Below are positions 1-7,843 of a stretch of DNA of 19,732 bases, in pieces. The notes beneath the pieces are model-generated. The model was not told where the DNA came from. It did no database searches and saw only the letters and a program-made list of their open reading frames with translations. A program made the position numbers and the translations under genes. Within the stretch, counting starts at the first letter, position 1; each line of letters starts with the position of its first letter. The stretch is from JAFGPJ01 sp964439135 (GTDB taxonomy: Bacteria; Planctomycetota; Phycisphaerae; Sedimentisphaerales; Anaerobacaceae). Where the stretch lies: the NCBI GenBank assembly GCA_964439135.1, contig CAYTNN010000071.1:1-19732 (forward strand), in the 5' to 3' direction.

Positions 1-2
1 AG

Positions 3-704
3 TGGCTGGCGATTATCGAAAGAAATGTGCCGTTCTACAAGCTGCTGCCCGAGACTGACCAAAAGGAGCTGCAGCGTCATATCCAAATCTTTATTGGTGA
101 GAAAAGATTCGAAGGCTGCGGCGGCCTGAAGATTACCGATGAAATAAAAGTCACCATAGCGGCACAGGCCTGCATGCTTCTGCTGCACCGCCGGACCGAT
201 TATTATCCCGGCCTTCACTATATTCTAGTATACCCCCGTTCATACGTGGCTCCGAGGGTTCCGAAGCTCGTTGGCGGAATTGTCGTCGAAGGCCCTGATG
301 TTCGTCTTGGTGAATCATGGCATCGCGGGTCTGTCGTTCTGTCATGGGACAACGTCCGCCGCGGTACCGCCGATATTCATGATGGCCATAATGTTGTCTT
401 TCACGAATTCGCGCACCAGCTCGACAGCTCCGGTGCCAGGGGCGACAGTACCCCGGTTATTCAGAATCATTCCACCTATATCGCCTGGGCCCGCATCCTG
501 GAGAAAGACTACGAGAAGCTCCGGCGTGACGTTAGCCGTAACAGCGACACTTTCCTGGATGAGTATGGCGCCGTGAATCCCGCCGAGTTCTTCGCCGTCG
601 CGACCGAATGTTTTTTCGAGAAGGCGAAGGAGCTGCAGGAACTTCATCCGGATTTGTATAATGAAATGAAAAATTTCTACCAACAGGACCCGGCCGAATT
701 ATAA
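3..704 (+). CDS. mtfA: MtfA-family zinc-dependent peptidase, 5'-truncated by window edge
   Basis: This is a cytosolic zinc metallopeptidase of the MtfA family. In E. coli, MtfA has aminopeptidase activity and binds the glucose repressor Mlc. The metal-binding motif HEFAHQLD is encoded from 402, with HExxH at 402-416. A downstream block PAEFFAVATECFFE supplies the expected glutamate ligand. The frame is open to the left edge and codons 3-26 read WLAIIERN, which continues the family pattern before VPFYKLLP. The GTG at 27 is therefore an internal valine, not a start. About 233 residues are visible against about 265 in E. coli, so roughly 30 N-terminal residues lie outside the window. The gene ends 41 bp from the convergent gene's stop. 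No strong terminator hairpin is visible between them. Family assignment is firm; the link to Mlc-like control in this organism is unknown. Confidence 0.93.
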   Translation, partial: WLAIIERNVPFYKLLPETDQKELQRHIQIFIGEKRFEGCGGLKITDEIKVTIAAQACMLLLHRRTDYYPGLHYILVYPRSYVAPRVPKLVGGIVVEGPDVRLGESWHRGSVVLSWDNVRRGTADIHDGHNVVFHEFAHQLDSSGARGDSTPVIQNHSTYIAWARILEKDYEKLRRDVSRNSDTFLDEYGAVNPAEFFAVATECFFEKAKELQELHPDLYNEMKNFYQQDPAEL

Positions 705-745
705 CAATAACCGTCTCAGGAGCCGGCGAGTCTTGATGTACTTTA

Positions 746-2358
746 TTAATTCGACGGCGGAAGTTGAATGGTTCCAAGTTTGTATCGGCGATGGCCGTCG
801 TTGTTTTCGTGCGGCAGGGCGATGACTGGCGTGCCGTCCCGCATGCCGACTGAGACGTATAAATCGTACGTGCCCGGCTGGGTGTTCGGTGCGAAGCCGT
901 ACGTTTTCAGGGCTACAGCGAAAGTTGAGCTGACGGTTTTGGCCGGAGCTTTACCTGCCGGGCCGACTGACAGGTCACGAACGTTGAATGATTCGTCGCA
1001 GAGTGCCGCGACGATGCCGCCTTGTTCGTCCTTGAGGGTGAACGCGATGGAGCCTCCCGGGTAGCAGGGGGCTACGCCGGCATTGGCCCAGATGCTTTTG
1101 ATTGTAAAGGGCTCGGACAAGTGAATACGTTTGGGGAAAGTCGCCTTCTTTAGTTGAATGCGATATCCCATCCGGCGGTTGATTTTGTCGATAATATCAC
1201 GGTTCTCATCCAGCAGTATCCGCGGCCACCAGTGGATGGACATGTAGCTGGCGTGGTACTCTTCGACGGACTGTAGCAGGAGCGAGCCGTCGCCCCAGGC
1301 TTTTTTCCGCTTGCTCGATCCGTAGTGCTCGTGCTCCAGGACGACGGGCAGTTTCGGCCAGAATTCCTGGGCCATCTCGGCGTGAAACCATGAGTTCGGC
1401 GGGGCTTGTACGCAGATGCTGTCGTCACGCAATGTTACGCCTTTGGACAGGGCGTAATCGGTTATGGGGAAATGCCGCCCCGGCTCGCCCGCTCCGGCGA
1501 AGTCGTCGCTGATTGCCAGCAGCGNNNNNNNNNNNNNNNNNNNNNNNNNNNNNNNNNNNNNNNNNNNNNNNNNNNNNNNNNNNNNNNNNNNNNNNNNNNN
1601 NNNNNNNNNNNNNNNNNNNNNNNNAAATGCCGCCCCGGCTCGCCCGCTCCGGCGAAGTCGTCGCTGATTGCCAGCAGCGTTTTTTTGAAGTGCTTGCAAT
1701 ACAGGTCCACGTGAATCTTACGGCATTCTAAGTCAAAGGGCAATTTCGAGCTGGCCCAGGTGTGGCCTTCGCCCCAGACGCCGAACGAGCCGATGTCGAT
1801 AAAAGCGACGTTCGGATTCCCGTCGTACCGGTCGGCCAAGGCTTTGAGGAAATTGTCGAGCTTTTCGAGGAAGACCGGGTCCTTGTAGTCGGGCTCCCAG
1901 TACGGCCCGTTTTCGTCGACGCCTTTGCCGACCGTGAAATTGTATCCCTTCGCGCCGGCGGCTTGCACCCATTCGGGTGTCGCCCATCGCATCCATGATT
2001 CCGTGCTGCTGATGCGAAGTGCGATTTGTTTGCCCTTATCGATCCATCGCTGGGCGGGGGTGTCCAGCAGGGAGAAGTTGAATTTGCCCTCTTCCGGCTC
2101 AAGGAACGACCAGGGCACCCGCAGGTAAGCGCACGAAAGGCCGGGGAAGTCGTCGAGCGTATCGGAAGGTTTGAGTTTCGAGCCGTAATTGCTGATAATG
2201 TTCGAATAAAAGTGCATCGTCCAGCCCATCTGCGGATTGACAAGGGCCCGGCCGAGATCTACCGGTTCGGCTGTCTGCTGATTCGATTCCTGTGCCGGTG
2301 AGTATATTCCGGCAAGAACTGTGATGACAAAAAATAAGCGTGGAATTCCATTCTTCAT
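746..2358 (-). CDS. Secreted DUF4832-type glycosidase-like protein (interrupted by assembly gap)
   Basis: This is an exported protein with a TIM-barrel-like N-terminal half resembling glycosidase-like DUF4832 proteins (LVNPQMGWTMHFYS, YLRVPWSFLEPEEG, SFGVWGEGH). The C-terminal beta domain begins around RRMGYRIQLKKATFP. The ATG at 2358 is preferred over the upstream ATG at 2388 because AAGGA sits 7 nt before it and the product then begins with a signal peptide (MKNGIPRLFFVITVLAGIYS). A run of 100 N (1525-1624) splits the gene, and the two sides share an identical 55-bp end. Merging that overlap restores one open frame of about 485 codons, so the gene is probably intact and the break is an assembly artefact. 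The glutamate in WGEGH is a plausible acid/base residue by analogy with clan GH-A; the enzyme activity and substrate are unproven. It is transcribed divergently from another secreted glycosidase. Confidence 0.85.
1470..1679. repeat. Exact 55-bp duplication flanking the N gap (assembly overlap)
   Basis: Bases 1470-1524 and 1625-1679 are identical over 55 bp and abut the N run on its two sides. Both copies encode the same peptide of the minus-strand gene (LLAISDDFAGAGEPGRH). If they are treated as a single copy, the left and right reading frames join without a shift. The length of 55 equals a commonly used de Bruijn k-mer size. This is best explained as two contigs that overlap by one k-mer but were scaffolded with a default gap, not as a biological repeat. 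Confidence 0.9.
1525..1624. other. Assembly gap of 100 N
   Basis: Exactly 100 unknown bases, a conventional placeholder for a gap of unknown size. The identical flanks indicate that the true gap is negative (an overlap), so no real sequence is probably missing here. Confidence 0.97.
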
Positions 2359-2418
2359 AATATTGTCCTTATGCCATATACATATCATTTATCTTGCCGG
2401 TTATCCTTCGCTCGGTCC

Positions 2419-2424
2419 ATTATA
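2419..2424 (-). promoter_or_regulatory. Candidate -10 box for the DUF4832-type gene
   Basis: Read on the minus strand, this is a perfect TATAAT. It predicts a transcription start near 2411 and a leader of about 50 nt before the ATG at 2358. At the expected -35 distance there is only a T-rich stretch, so the site is a partial match. Confidence 0.35.
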
Positions 2425-2470
2425 GCGACTATTCTACTCAAAAAAATATATTAAAAAAAGAACTAAGTCC

Positions 2471-2498
2471 TTGACATCGCTGTTAATATAGATAAATT
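2471..2498 (+). promoter_or_regulatory. Candidate distal sigma-70 promoter
   Basis: TTGACA at 2471-2476, a 16-bp spacer, then TAAATT at 2493-2498 (4 of 6 to TATAAT). If used, the leader to the hydrolase ATG at 2750 would be about 245 nt, so it is less likely than the proximal candidate. Confidence 0.25.
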
Positions 2499-2638
2499 GG
2501 GGTAAATGAGTCAATAAATCCAAGTGCCTGTTTTCTTCACAGGAGGAGGCGTTAAAAGCAGGAGCTTGTTTTGTTTGTTATGCCACGGGGCAATGGAAAA
2601 GCAAGAGGGATAACTCCTTTAGTAGTTCAACTGCGCTT

Positions 2639-2667
2639 TTGACTTTGCTCTTTTTCTCCACTAACAT
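2639..2667 (+). promoter_or_regulatory. Candidate proximal sigma-70 promoter for the GH-A hydrolase
   Basis: TTGACT at 2639-2644, a 17-bp spacer, then TAACAT at 2662-2667 (4 of 6 to TATAAT). Transcription would begin near 2674, about 75 nt before the chosen ATG at 2750. The spacing is ideal and the -10 box is moderate. Confidence 0.4.
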
Positions 2668-2749
2668 AAGTCCATAATCGGTTTCAGGAAATCTGATGCT
2701 AAAAACTATGTATTTTGAAGCGATATCTGTTTTTTTCAAGGAGAAACTA

Positions 2750-4918
2750 ATGCCATCGAGAGATATATGTACCTGGATTTTGTCTTTGGCACTTTTTTTA
2801 AATTATGCTTCTGCCGGTAATATTCAAATGAAGCCTTTTACCATAGCCTGGCGTGATAATGCGGATTCGCTTGTGAATCTGTCTTTTCTATTAGATGTAC
2901 CGGCCGGCAAAGACGGATTTATCCGCGTAGATAACGGCCACCTCGTTAAGCTGGATGGCGAGCGTTTCCGCATTTGGGGCGTCAATTTCACAGGTTCGGC
3001 ATGTTTTCCGACCAAAGAGGATGCTCCAATTGTAGCTGAGCACCTGGCCCGCTTCGGTATCAATTGTGTCCGATTCCACTTTCTTGATTCGAGCTGGTCG
3101 GGCAGTCTTTTTGCCAGAGACCGGGATGACACGCGTGCCCTGGACCGGCAACAGCTTGATCGGCTGGATTATTTTGTTGCCGAATTGAAGGAGCGAGGAA
3201 TTTACACAAATCTCAATCTCAATGTGGGGAGAAACTACAGAAAAGGCGACGGAGTGAGGGATTATGAGTATCTCGGGCTGGCGAAGGTTGTTAATTACTT
3301 CGACGAGCACATTCAGATGTTGCACAGGGAATATGCACAGCAGCTTTTAACCCACTATAATCCCTATACGAAGTCGGAGTACCGCAACGAACCGGCAATT
3401 GCGATTGTCGAACTCGTGAATGAGAATTCCATCGTGGAAGCATGGTTCAGCGACCGGCTGCTGGGGACGAACGAGAAGAAAAATCCCGGTACATGGACCG
3501 ACATTACGGCTTGGTACGCCGATCAACTGACAAAGAAGTACAATACCTGGCTGAAGGCACGCTTGTCTGAAGCCGAACTGAAGGAACTCCGTGCGCTGGC
3601 CGGCGTCAAAGCCGATGAGCTTATACCTCGTTTGACAAAGGACCAGTTTGACGCCTCTCCGGAAAAGAGATTTCACCTTGAAGCAGAATTCTACATGGAA
3701 TTGGAACAAAACTACTTCGGGCAGATGTATCGGTTCTTGAAGGACGATCTTGGTATAAAGTCATTGATTGTTGGTACGAGCGACCATAACCACTGGAGGA
3801 GCGGCTATCCTCTACTGACTTCCACCTCTAAGTTGGATGTTGTGGATGGTCATGTATATTGGCAGCATCCAAGCTATCTAACCGATCCCAAGACGAGACG
3901 AAGGACGTTTTCAATACCGAACACCCCCATGGTCAATGACCCCTTGAACTCCACGGTGGTTCAGCTTTCCCGGTCTGCTGTAGCCGGCAAGCCTTACACC
4001 GTTTCGGAGACCAATCATCCTTTTCCGAACGAATATGCCTGTGAAGGTATCGGCATCCTCGCGGCGTACTCGGCCTTCCATGACTGGGACGGCATTTTCT
4101 TGTACACGTTCGAGCATAAAAATCCCGAGCAATGGGAGCCGAAAATGCCGGGACATTTCGAGATTCGGCCGGATCCGGTTAGAATGACAAATCTCGCTGC
4201 CTGTGCCATCATGTTTTTAAGAAGTGACGTGCGGCCGGCGATTGAGACGGTATCGAGGTCATATTCATTGGAACAAGTGCGCCAGAGCATCCGTTTGGCA
4301 TCTTCGGAGCGGCCATATTTTACACCAGGATTTTCACTTTCCACAGCTCTCCGGCACGCGACGCGAATCGCTGCTTTTGACGCTCGGCCGGGGCAGTATC
4401 CGAAAGTTGACGTGGACAATCCAATTGTTTCCGACACAGGTGAACTCTCCTGGTATCACTCAGAGCAGGGAAAAGGGCTTGTAACTATTGAGACGGAAAA
4501 ATCGCAGGCCCTTATTGGTTTTGTCAAAGACAATAACAAAGCATCGAAGAACATTTCTGTTACGGCGGAAAACGAATTCTGCTCAATCATCGTAACATCT
4601 CTAAATGCAGAACCAATCGCCCGCTCACAAAGTCTGCTTCTGGTCGCAACGGCACGCTCAGCGAACCAGGATATGACCTGGAACGAAGACCGAACGTCCC
4701 TATCTAACTGGGGCTCGGCTCCAACCGTTATCGAACCCGTCAAGGGCAGCGTGACTCTCCGGAACATCAGACCGGCAGAACATGTAGAAGCCGTTCCACT
4801 AAATGGTGCCGGCAAGAGAATGGGACAGTCAATTCGGGCACAAGTAGTTGCAGATGGTTTCGAAATACCTATTGGGGAACCTGCGACTCCGTGGTATCTT
4901 GTGAGAATTCAAAGATAG
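2750..4918 (+). CDS. Secreted clan GH-A glycoside hydrolase (GH5-like)
   Basis: This is an exported glycoside hydrolase of about 722 residues. ATG 2750 is chosen over ATG 2696 because AAGGAG (2738-2743) lies 6 nt upstream and the product then starts with a clean signal peptide ending YASA before GNIQ. The (beta/alpha)8 catalytic domain covers roughly residues 45-480. Recognisable blocks are FRIWGVNFTG, FGINCVRFHFLD and ELKERGIYTNLNLNVG. The likely acid/base is Glu225 in VELVNENS, and the likely nucleophile is Glu420 in YTVSETNHPFPNEY. The C-terminal region, about 500-722, looks like beta-sandwich accessory domains. Clan assignment follows from the two glutamates on expected strands; the exact GH family and substrate cannot be told from sequence alone. 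No sugar-uptake gene is adjacent. The two-component operon starts downstream from its own promoter. Confidence 0.85.
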   Translation: MPSRDICTWILSLALFLNYASAGNIQMKPFTIAWRDNADSLVNLSFLLDVPAGKDGFIRVDNGHLVKLDGERFRIWGVNFTGSACFPTKEDAPIVAEHLARFGINCVRFHFLDSSWSGSLFARDRDDTRALDRQQLDRLDYFVAELKERGIYTNLNLNVGRNYRKGDGVRDYEYLGLAKVVNYFDEHIQMLHREYAQQLLTHYNPYTKSEYRNEPAIAIVELVNENSIVEAWFSDRLLGTNEKKNPGTWTDITAWYADQLTKKYNTWLKARLSEAELKELRALAGVKADELIPRLTKDQFDASPEKRFHLEAEFYMELEQNYFGQMYRFLKDDLGIKSLIVGTSDHNHWRSGYPLLTSTSKLDVVDGHVYWQHPSYLTDPKTRRRTFSIPNTPMVNDPLNSTVVQLSRSAVAGKPYTVSETNHPFPNEYACEGIGILAAYSAFHDWDGIFLYTFEHKNPEQWEPKMPGHFEIRPDPVRMTNLAACAIMFLRSDVRPAIETVSRSYSLEQVRQSIRLASSERPYFTPGFSLSTALRHATRIAAFDARPGQYPKVDVDNPIVSDTGELSWYHSEQGKGLVTIETEKSQALIGFVKDNNKASKNISVTAENEFCSIIVTSLNAEPIARSQSLLLVATARSANQDMTWNEDRTSLSNWGSAPTVIEPVKGSVTLRNIRPAEHVEAVPLNGAGKRMGQSIRAQVVADGFEIPIGEPATPWYLVRIQR

Positions 4919-4952
4919 AAAGTCTATTTGTTTACAGTTTGGCTGCTCTATA

Positions 4953-4980
4953 TTGACTATGTAATTCAGCGATATATAAT
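4953..4980 (+). promoter_or_regulatory. Strong sigma-70 promoter for the two-component operon
   Basis: TTGACT at 4953-4958, a 16-bp spacer, then a perfect TATAAT at 4975-4980. Transcription is predicted to start near 4987. This lies only about 8 nt before the ATG at 4995, too close for a ribosome site, which supports the downstream ATG at 5037 as the true start of the kinase. Confidence 0.7.
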
Positions 4981-5036
4981 ATTGTCTGGTTTATATGACG
5001 GAATCGGTTTCTCTCATTGTTTCGAGGGATTTTTCC

Positions 5037-6281
5037 ATGTGGGATAGAATTCTCAGGCTTATTCGCAGATCAGCAGAGGATGAAACTTTGCTAACTGAGT
5101 TCGAGGACAGTCTGATGCTGATAGTCGATCCCGAGCAGCTCACGAATAATCTGCTTAGCAAATTGCAGGGACTGATGGACGTGGAAAAGGCCTTTGTGTA
5201 TCTGGCTGATCGCAGCGAATCATCCCGCACTTTTTCACTTGTGGACAAGGCCGGGCACGGCGAATCCCGGTTGCCGGCTTTGGCTGCCAATGGCATCACA
5301 GCCCAGTGGTTTCGTGCTAATCGTCAAATTTTGTTCTTTGAGGAAAACGAAGAAGTGACAGACTACCTGCGTGCCGAGCTTCAGCCTTTTTTGGATTTGT
5401 CGGTAAATCTCGCTTGTCCCCTTATTTCAATGGACAGGCTGATTGGCATGGTGTTCCTGCATTTAAGTCAGGTTCCGTTGAGCGGAGTTCAGATTGCGAA
5501 CTTGCAGGTGCTCGGCAGACAGACCAGCCTGGCTTTCGAGAATGCTCTGCTGTTTAAAGAGCGCTTGCGCCAGAACGAACGGATGTTTCGTGCCGAACAA
5601 TTGGCAACGATGGGACAATTTGCCGCGGGTATTGCACACGAGCTTCGCAATCCGCTGACGGCGATTCGCAGTACGATACAGTACCTTGAGAATGAATTCG
5701 ACCAGGGCACAGACCAGCGAAAGCTCGCCCATGACATTTTGGATGACGTAGATCGGCTGAATAATATCGTAGGTAATCTGCTGTCACTGGCCCGACCGGC
5801 CCAGAGTAATCCCGAGGAAATAGATATTCGCCGGGAGATTGAACGCTGTGCGAATTTTATCGAGGCTAAAGCCAAGAGCCAGAACATTAAGCTTCAAACT
5901 GATTTCAACAAGGATTTACCGAAACTCAGATTCGACCCGGCTGAGTTACGACAGGTGCTTTTGAATGTTATGATGAATGGCTTGCAGGCAATGCCGGAAG
6001 GTGGAATGCTCTTAATTAAAGCCTGCTGCTTTGTTGAAAGAGCCCATGATTTCATTGCCGGCAGTGAGCGGATGTTGATTCAGATCGAGGACGAGGGCCC
6101 CGGCATACCCGACAACCTGCGGCAAAAGGTTTTCGAGCCTTTCTTCACGACCAAGGCCGGCGGGACAGGTCTCGGGCTGGCCATTTGCAATAGTATAGTC
6201 AAACGATATAATGGTGAAATCTGGATAGAGCAAGCCGGGGGCGGTGGTACAGAAGTGAATATTTCCTTGCCTATAAGCTAA
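5037..6281 (+). CDS. Cytosolic GAF-domain sensor histidine kinase (NtrB/AtoS-like class)
   Basis: This is the sensor kinase that would phosphorylate the NtrC-type regulator encoded next. There is no membrane segment. A GAF-type sensory domain spans about residues 36-178 and is followed by a short linker helix. The HisKA domain carries the phospho-accepting His201 in AAGIAHELRNPLTAI. The HATPase domain has an N box (NVMMNGLQA, Asn310/Asn314), a G1 box (DEGPGIPDN, Asp352), an F box (FEPFFTTK) and a G2 box (GGTGLGLAI). ATG 5037 is preferred over the in-frame ATG 4995: GAGGGA at 5024-5029 lies 7 nt upstream, whereas 4995 has no ribosome site and almost coincides with the predicted transcript start. 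The alternative would add 14 residues. It sits in an operon with the regulator (24 nt between stop and chosen start). The GAF ligand is unknown. Confidence 0.93.
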   Translation: MWDRILRLIRRSAEDETLLTEFEDSLMLIVDPEQLTNNLLSKLQGLMDVEKAFVYLADRSESSRTFSLVDKAGHGESRLPALAANGITAQWFRANRQILFFEENEEVTDYLRAELQPFLDLSVNLACPLISMDRLIGMVFLHLSQVPLSGVQIANLQVLGRQTSLAFENALLFKERLRQNERMFRAEQLATMGQFAAGIAHELRNPLTAIRSTIQYLENEFDQGTDQRKLAHDILDDVDRLNNIVGNLLSLARPAQSNPEEIDIRREIERCANFIEAKAKSQNIKLQTDFNKDLPKLRFDPAELRQVLLNVMMNGLQAMPEGGMLLIKACCFVERAHDFIAGSERMLIQIEDEGPGIPDNLRQKVFEPFFTTKAGGTGLGLAICNSIVKRYNGEIWIEQAGGGGTEVNISLPIS

Positions 6282-6305
6282 ATGCTGCGTTTTGGAGCCG
6301 GTCAT

Positions 6306-7688
6306 ATGGAGAAACCGAGAGTACTGATTATTGATGACGAAGCCAGCATACGTTCCATTTTGTCCACGTTGTTGAAAAAAAATGGTTACCACGTGCAGGC
6401 TGCCGATTCCGGGGAGTCGGGGCTTGATGTATATGCCCAGTTTAAGCCGGCTGTTATTTTGCTGGACTTGAAGATGCCCGGAATCGACGGTATGGAGGTT
6501 ATGGAAGTCCTGGACAAGCGGCTGAATGCCGACTGTAAAACTATCATAATGACCGCTCACGGGGAGGTTCGTTCCGCCGTAGAGGCCATGAAAAAGGGGG
6601 CCTTCGATTATCTCGAAAAGCCCTTCGATAATGATGAGCTTCTGGCATTAATTTCGCGCGCGGTGGAAATGGTAACTCTCAAGCGAAGGGTCAAGGAGTT
6701 GGAAGACCAGCTTGAAGAGACCTACAGGTTTGAGAATATTGTCGGTGTCTCGGATAAGATGAAGTCCACGTTCGCTTTAATGCACAGGTTCGCCGGCACG
6801 GGTGGTACGGTGCTGGTCTACGGTGAGAGCGGCACGGGCAAAGAATTAATCGTACGGGCCATTCATCAGGCCAGCAATCGCAAATCAGGGCCGTTTGTTG
6901 TGGTTAACTGCGGTGCCATTCCTTCCAATCTGATTGAGAGCGAGTTTTTCGGTCACGAGGCGGGTTCATTTACCGATGCCAAGGAGCTTAGAATAGGCAA
7001 ATTTGAATCGGCTGACGGTGGAACCTTGTTCCTTGACGAAATCGGTGAACTGACTTTACAAGCACAAGTTAAGCTCTTGAGGGTTATCGAAGAAGGAACT
7101 TTTTCACGCGTAGGCAGCAATGAGCCGATTGCCGTTGATGTCCGTGTCATGGCTGCAACGAATAGAGACCTGACCACGATGGTTGAGGAAGGGAAATTCA
7201 GAGAGGATCTTTACTGGCGATTGAATGTTCTGAGTTTGAATATTTGTCCGTTGCGTGAGCGCAAGGAAGATATTCCGTTATTAGTTGAACAATTCATCGA
7301 GAGGTATGCAACACCGTTGGGGATTGAGCAGCCGAATGTTTCTGAGAAAGCAGTTCAATTACTGATGGCTTACGAATGGCCGGGTAACGTAAGAGAGTTG
7401 CAGAACTGCCTTTACAGCGCGATAACGGTTGCAGGCGGGCCAACCATTGAACCGGCTGACTTGCCGAGACGAATTTATTCCGATTCGGAAGCATCTGAGC
7501 CGACTAGTATAATATCAGGGCGAATATCGCTCGCGGAGACTGCCGCTCAGGCCACAGCGAAAGCCGAGCGGGAAGCAATCAACAAGGCCCTTTCGGAAAC
7601 GGGGGGCAATCGTGAAAAAGCTGCCGAATTGCTTGGTATCGGTCGAAAGACCCTCTACCGCAAGTTAAGGCATTACGGAATAGAATAA
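6306..7688 (+). CDS. NtrC-family sigma-54-dependent response regulator
   Basis: This is a transcription activator of sigma-54 RNA polymerase, presumably phosphorylated by the upstream kinase. The receiver domain (residues 1-120) has the acidic pair in LIIDDEAS, phospho-acceptor Asp54 in LLDLKMPG, Thr in IMTAHG and Lys in LEKPFDN. The AAA+ domain (about 145-380) has Walker A GESGTGK (173-179) and Walker B GGTLFLDE (Asp244-Glu245). It also carries the arginine-rich block FREDLYWRLNVL. The sigma-54 contact loop at 220-225 reads GSFTDA where most relatives have GAFTGA. A Fis-type helix-turn-helix closes the protein (GGNREKAAELLGIGRKTLYR). The ATG at 6306 is preferred over 6282 because GGAG at 6294-6297 is 8 nt upstream and the receiver domain starts immediately. 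Candidate binding sites and a sigma-54 promoter lie just downstream, so the long operon after it is the likely target. Confidence 0.95.
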   Translation: MEKPRVLIIDDEASIRSILSTLLKKNGYHVQAADSGESGLDVYAQFKPAVILLDLKMPGIDGMEVMEVLDKRLNADCKTIIMTAHGEVRSAVEAMKKGAFDYLEKPFDNDELLALISRAVEMVTLKRRVKELEDQLEETYRFENIVGVSDKMKSTFALMHRFAGTGGTVLVYGESGTGKELIVRAIHQASNRKSGPFVVVNCGAIPSNLIESEFFGHEAGSFTDAKELRIGKFESADGGTLFLDEIGELTLQAQVKLLRVIEEGTFSRVGSNEPIAVDVRVMAATNRDLTTMVEEGKFREDLYWRLNVLSLNICPLRERKEDIPLLVEQFIERYATPLGIEQPNVSEKAVQLLMAYEWPGNVRELQNCLYSAITVAGGPTIEPADLPRRIYSDSEASEPTSIISGRISLAETAAQATAKAEREAINKALSETGGNREKAAELLGIGRKTLYRKLRHYGIE

Positions 7689-7709
7689 TACACTTTATTG
7701 ATATCCGTG

Positions 7710-7744
7710 TGTCGTATATGACCCATAAGTGTCAGCTATGACCC
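7710..7744. promoter_or_regulatory. Paired candidate upstream activator sites for the NtrC-type regulator
   Basis: Two 15-bp sites, TGTCGTATATGACCC (7710-7724) and TGTCAGCTATGACCC (7730-7744), match at 12 of 15 positions. Their centres are 20 bp apart, about two helical turns. Each has dyad symmetry of the form GTCA-N4-TGAC (perfect in the second, one mismatch in the first). They begin 22 bp after the regulator's stop codon and lie about 100-135 bp upstream of the sigma-54 promoter, the usual geometry for enhancer sites of this regulator class. Binding is inferred, not shown. Confidence 0.65.
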
Positions 7745-7750
7745 GTTGGA

Positions 7751-7821
7751 CGCCTCAAAGGCTCCATTTCTCAGAGGCGATGTTTAGCATCTATCTCCTT
7801 GTCAAACAACAACTTGATAAG
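7751..7821. other. Dyad symmetries between activator sites and promoter
   Basis: Three inverted repeats lie between the paired sites and the promoter: CGCCTC/GAGGCG (7751-7756 with 7774-7779), GATG/CATC (7779-7782 with 7788-7791), and CTTGTCAA/TTGATAAG (7798-7805 with 7814-7821, 7 of 8 paired). They could be further protein sites, DNA-bend elements, or a weak hairpin ending the regulator transcript. There is no U-run after the GC-rich stem, so a classic terminator is not supported. Confidence 0.3.
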
Positions 7822-7843
7822 GTAACTCCGAATCAATTCTTCT

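Larger units (their letters stand above)
2359..2749. other. Divergent intergenic region with no recognisable gene
   Basis: These 391 bp separate the two divergent secreted-glycosidase genes. They hold candidate promoters for both sides and an AT-rich segment near 2440-2462. They also contain an AGGAGGAGG run near 2542 that is not followed by a credible start codon. On the minus strand, a stretch between about 2680 and 2430 reads as two short open segments interrupted by one TAA. The upstream segment would begin at an ATG at 2667 and stop at 2578 (29 codons), without a convincing ribosome site. This could be a decayed gene or a dispersed intergenic repeat; nothing in it is recognised. No tRNA, riboswitch or strong terminator was seen. 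Confidence 0.5.

Noticed and set aside
27..29. GTG as the start codon of the MtfA-family gene
   Set aside because: The frame is open to the left edge and the upstream codons (WLAIIERN) continue the family sequence, so the GTG encodes an internal valine.
1406..1731. Plus-strand reading frames running through the N gap
   Set aside because: They are antisense to the DUF4832-type gene, contain only unknown residues in the middle, and have no ribosome site or recognisable product.
2538..2552. AGGAGGAGG run as the ribosome site of an unlisted small gene
   Set aside because: No start codon lies at a suitable distance with an open frame of credible length.
4908..4935. Short ATAGA/TCTAT inverted repeat after the GH-A gene as a terminator
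   Set aside because: The stem is only about five AT pairs with no proper U-run, too weak to call.
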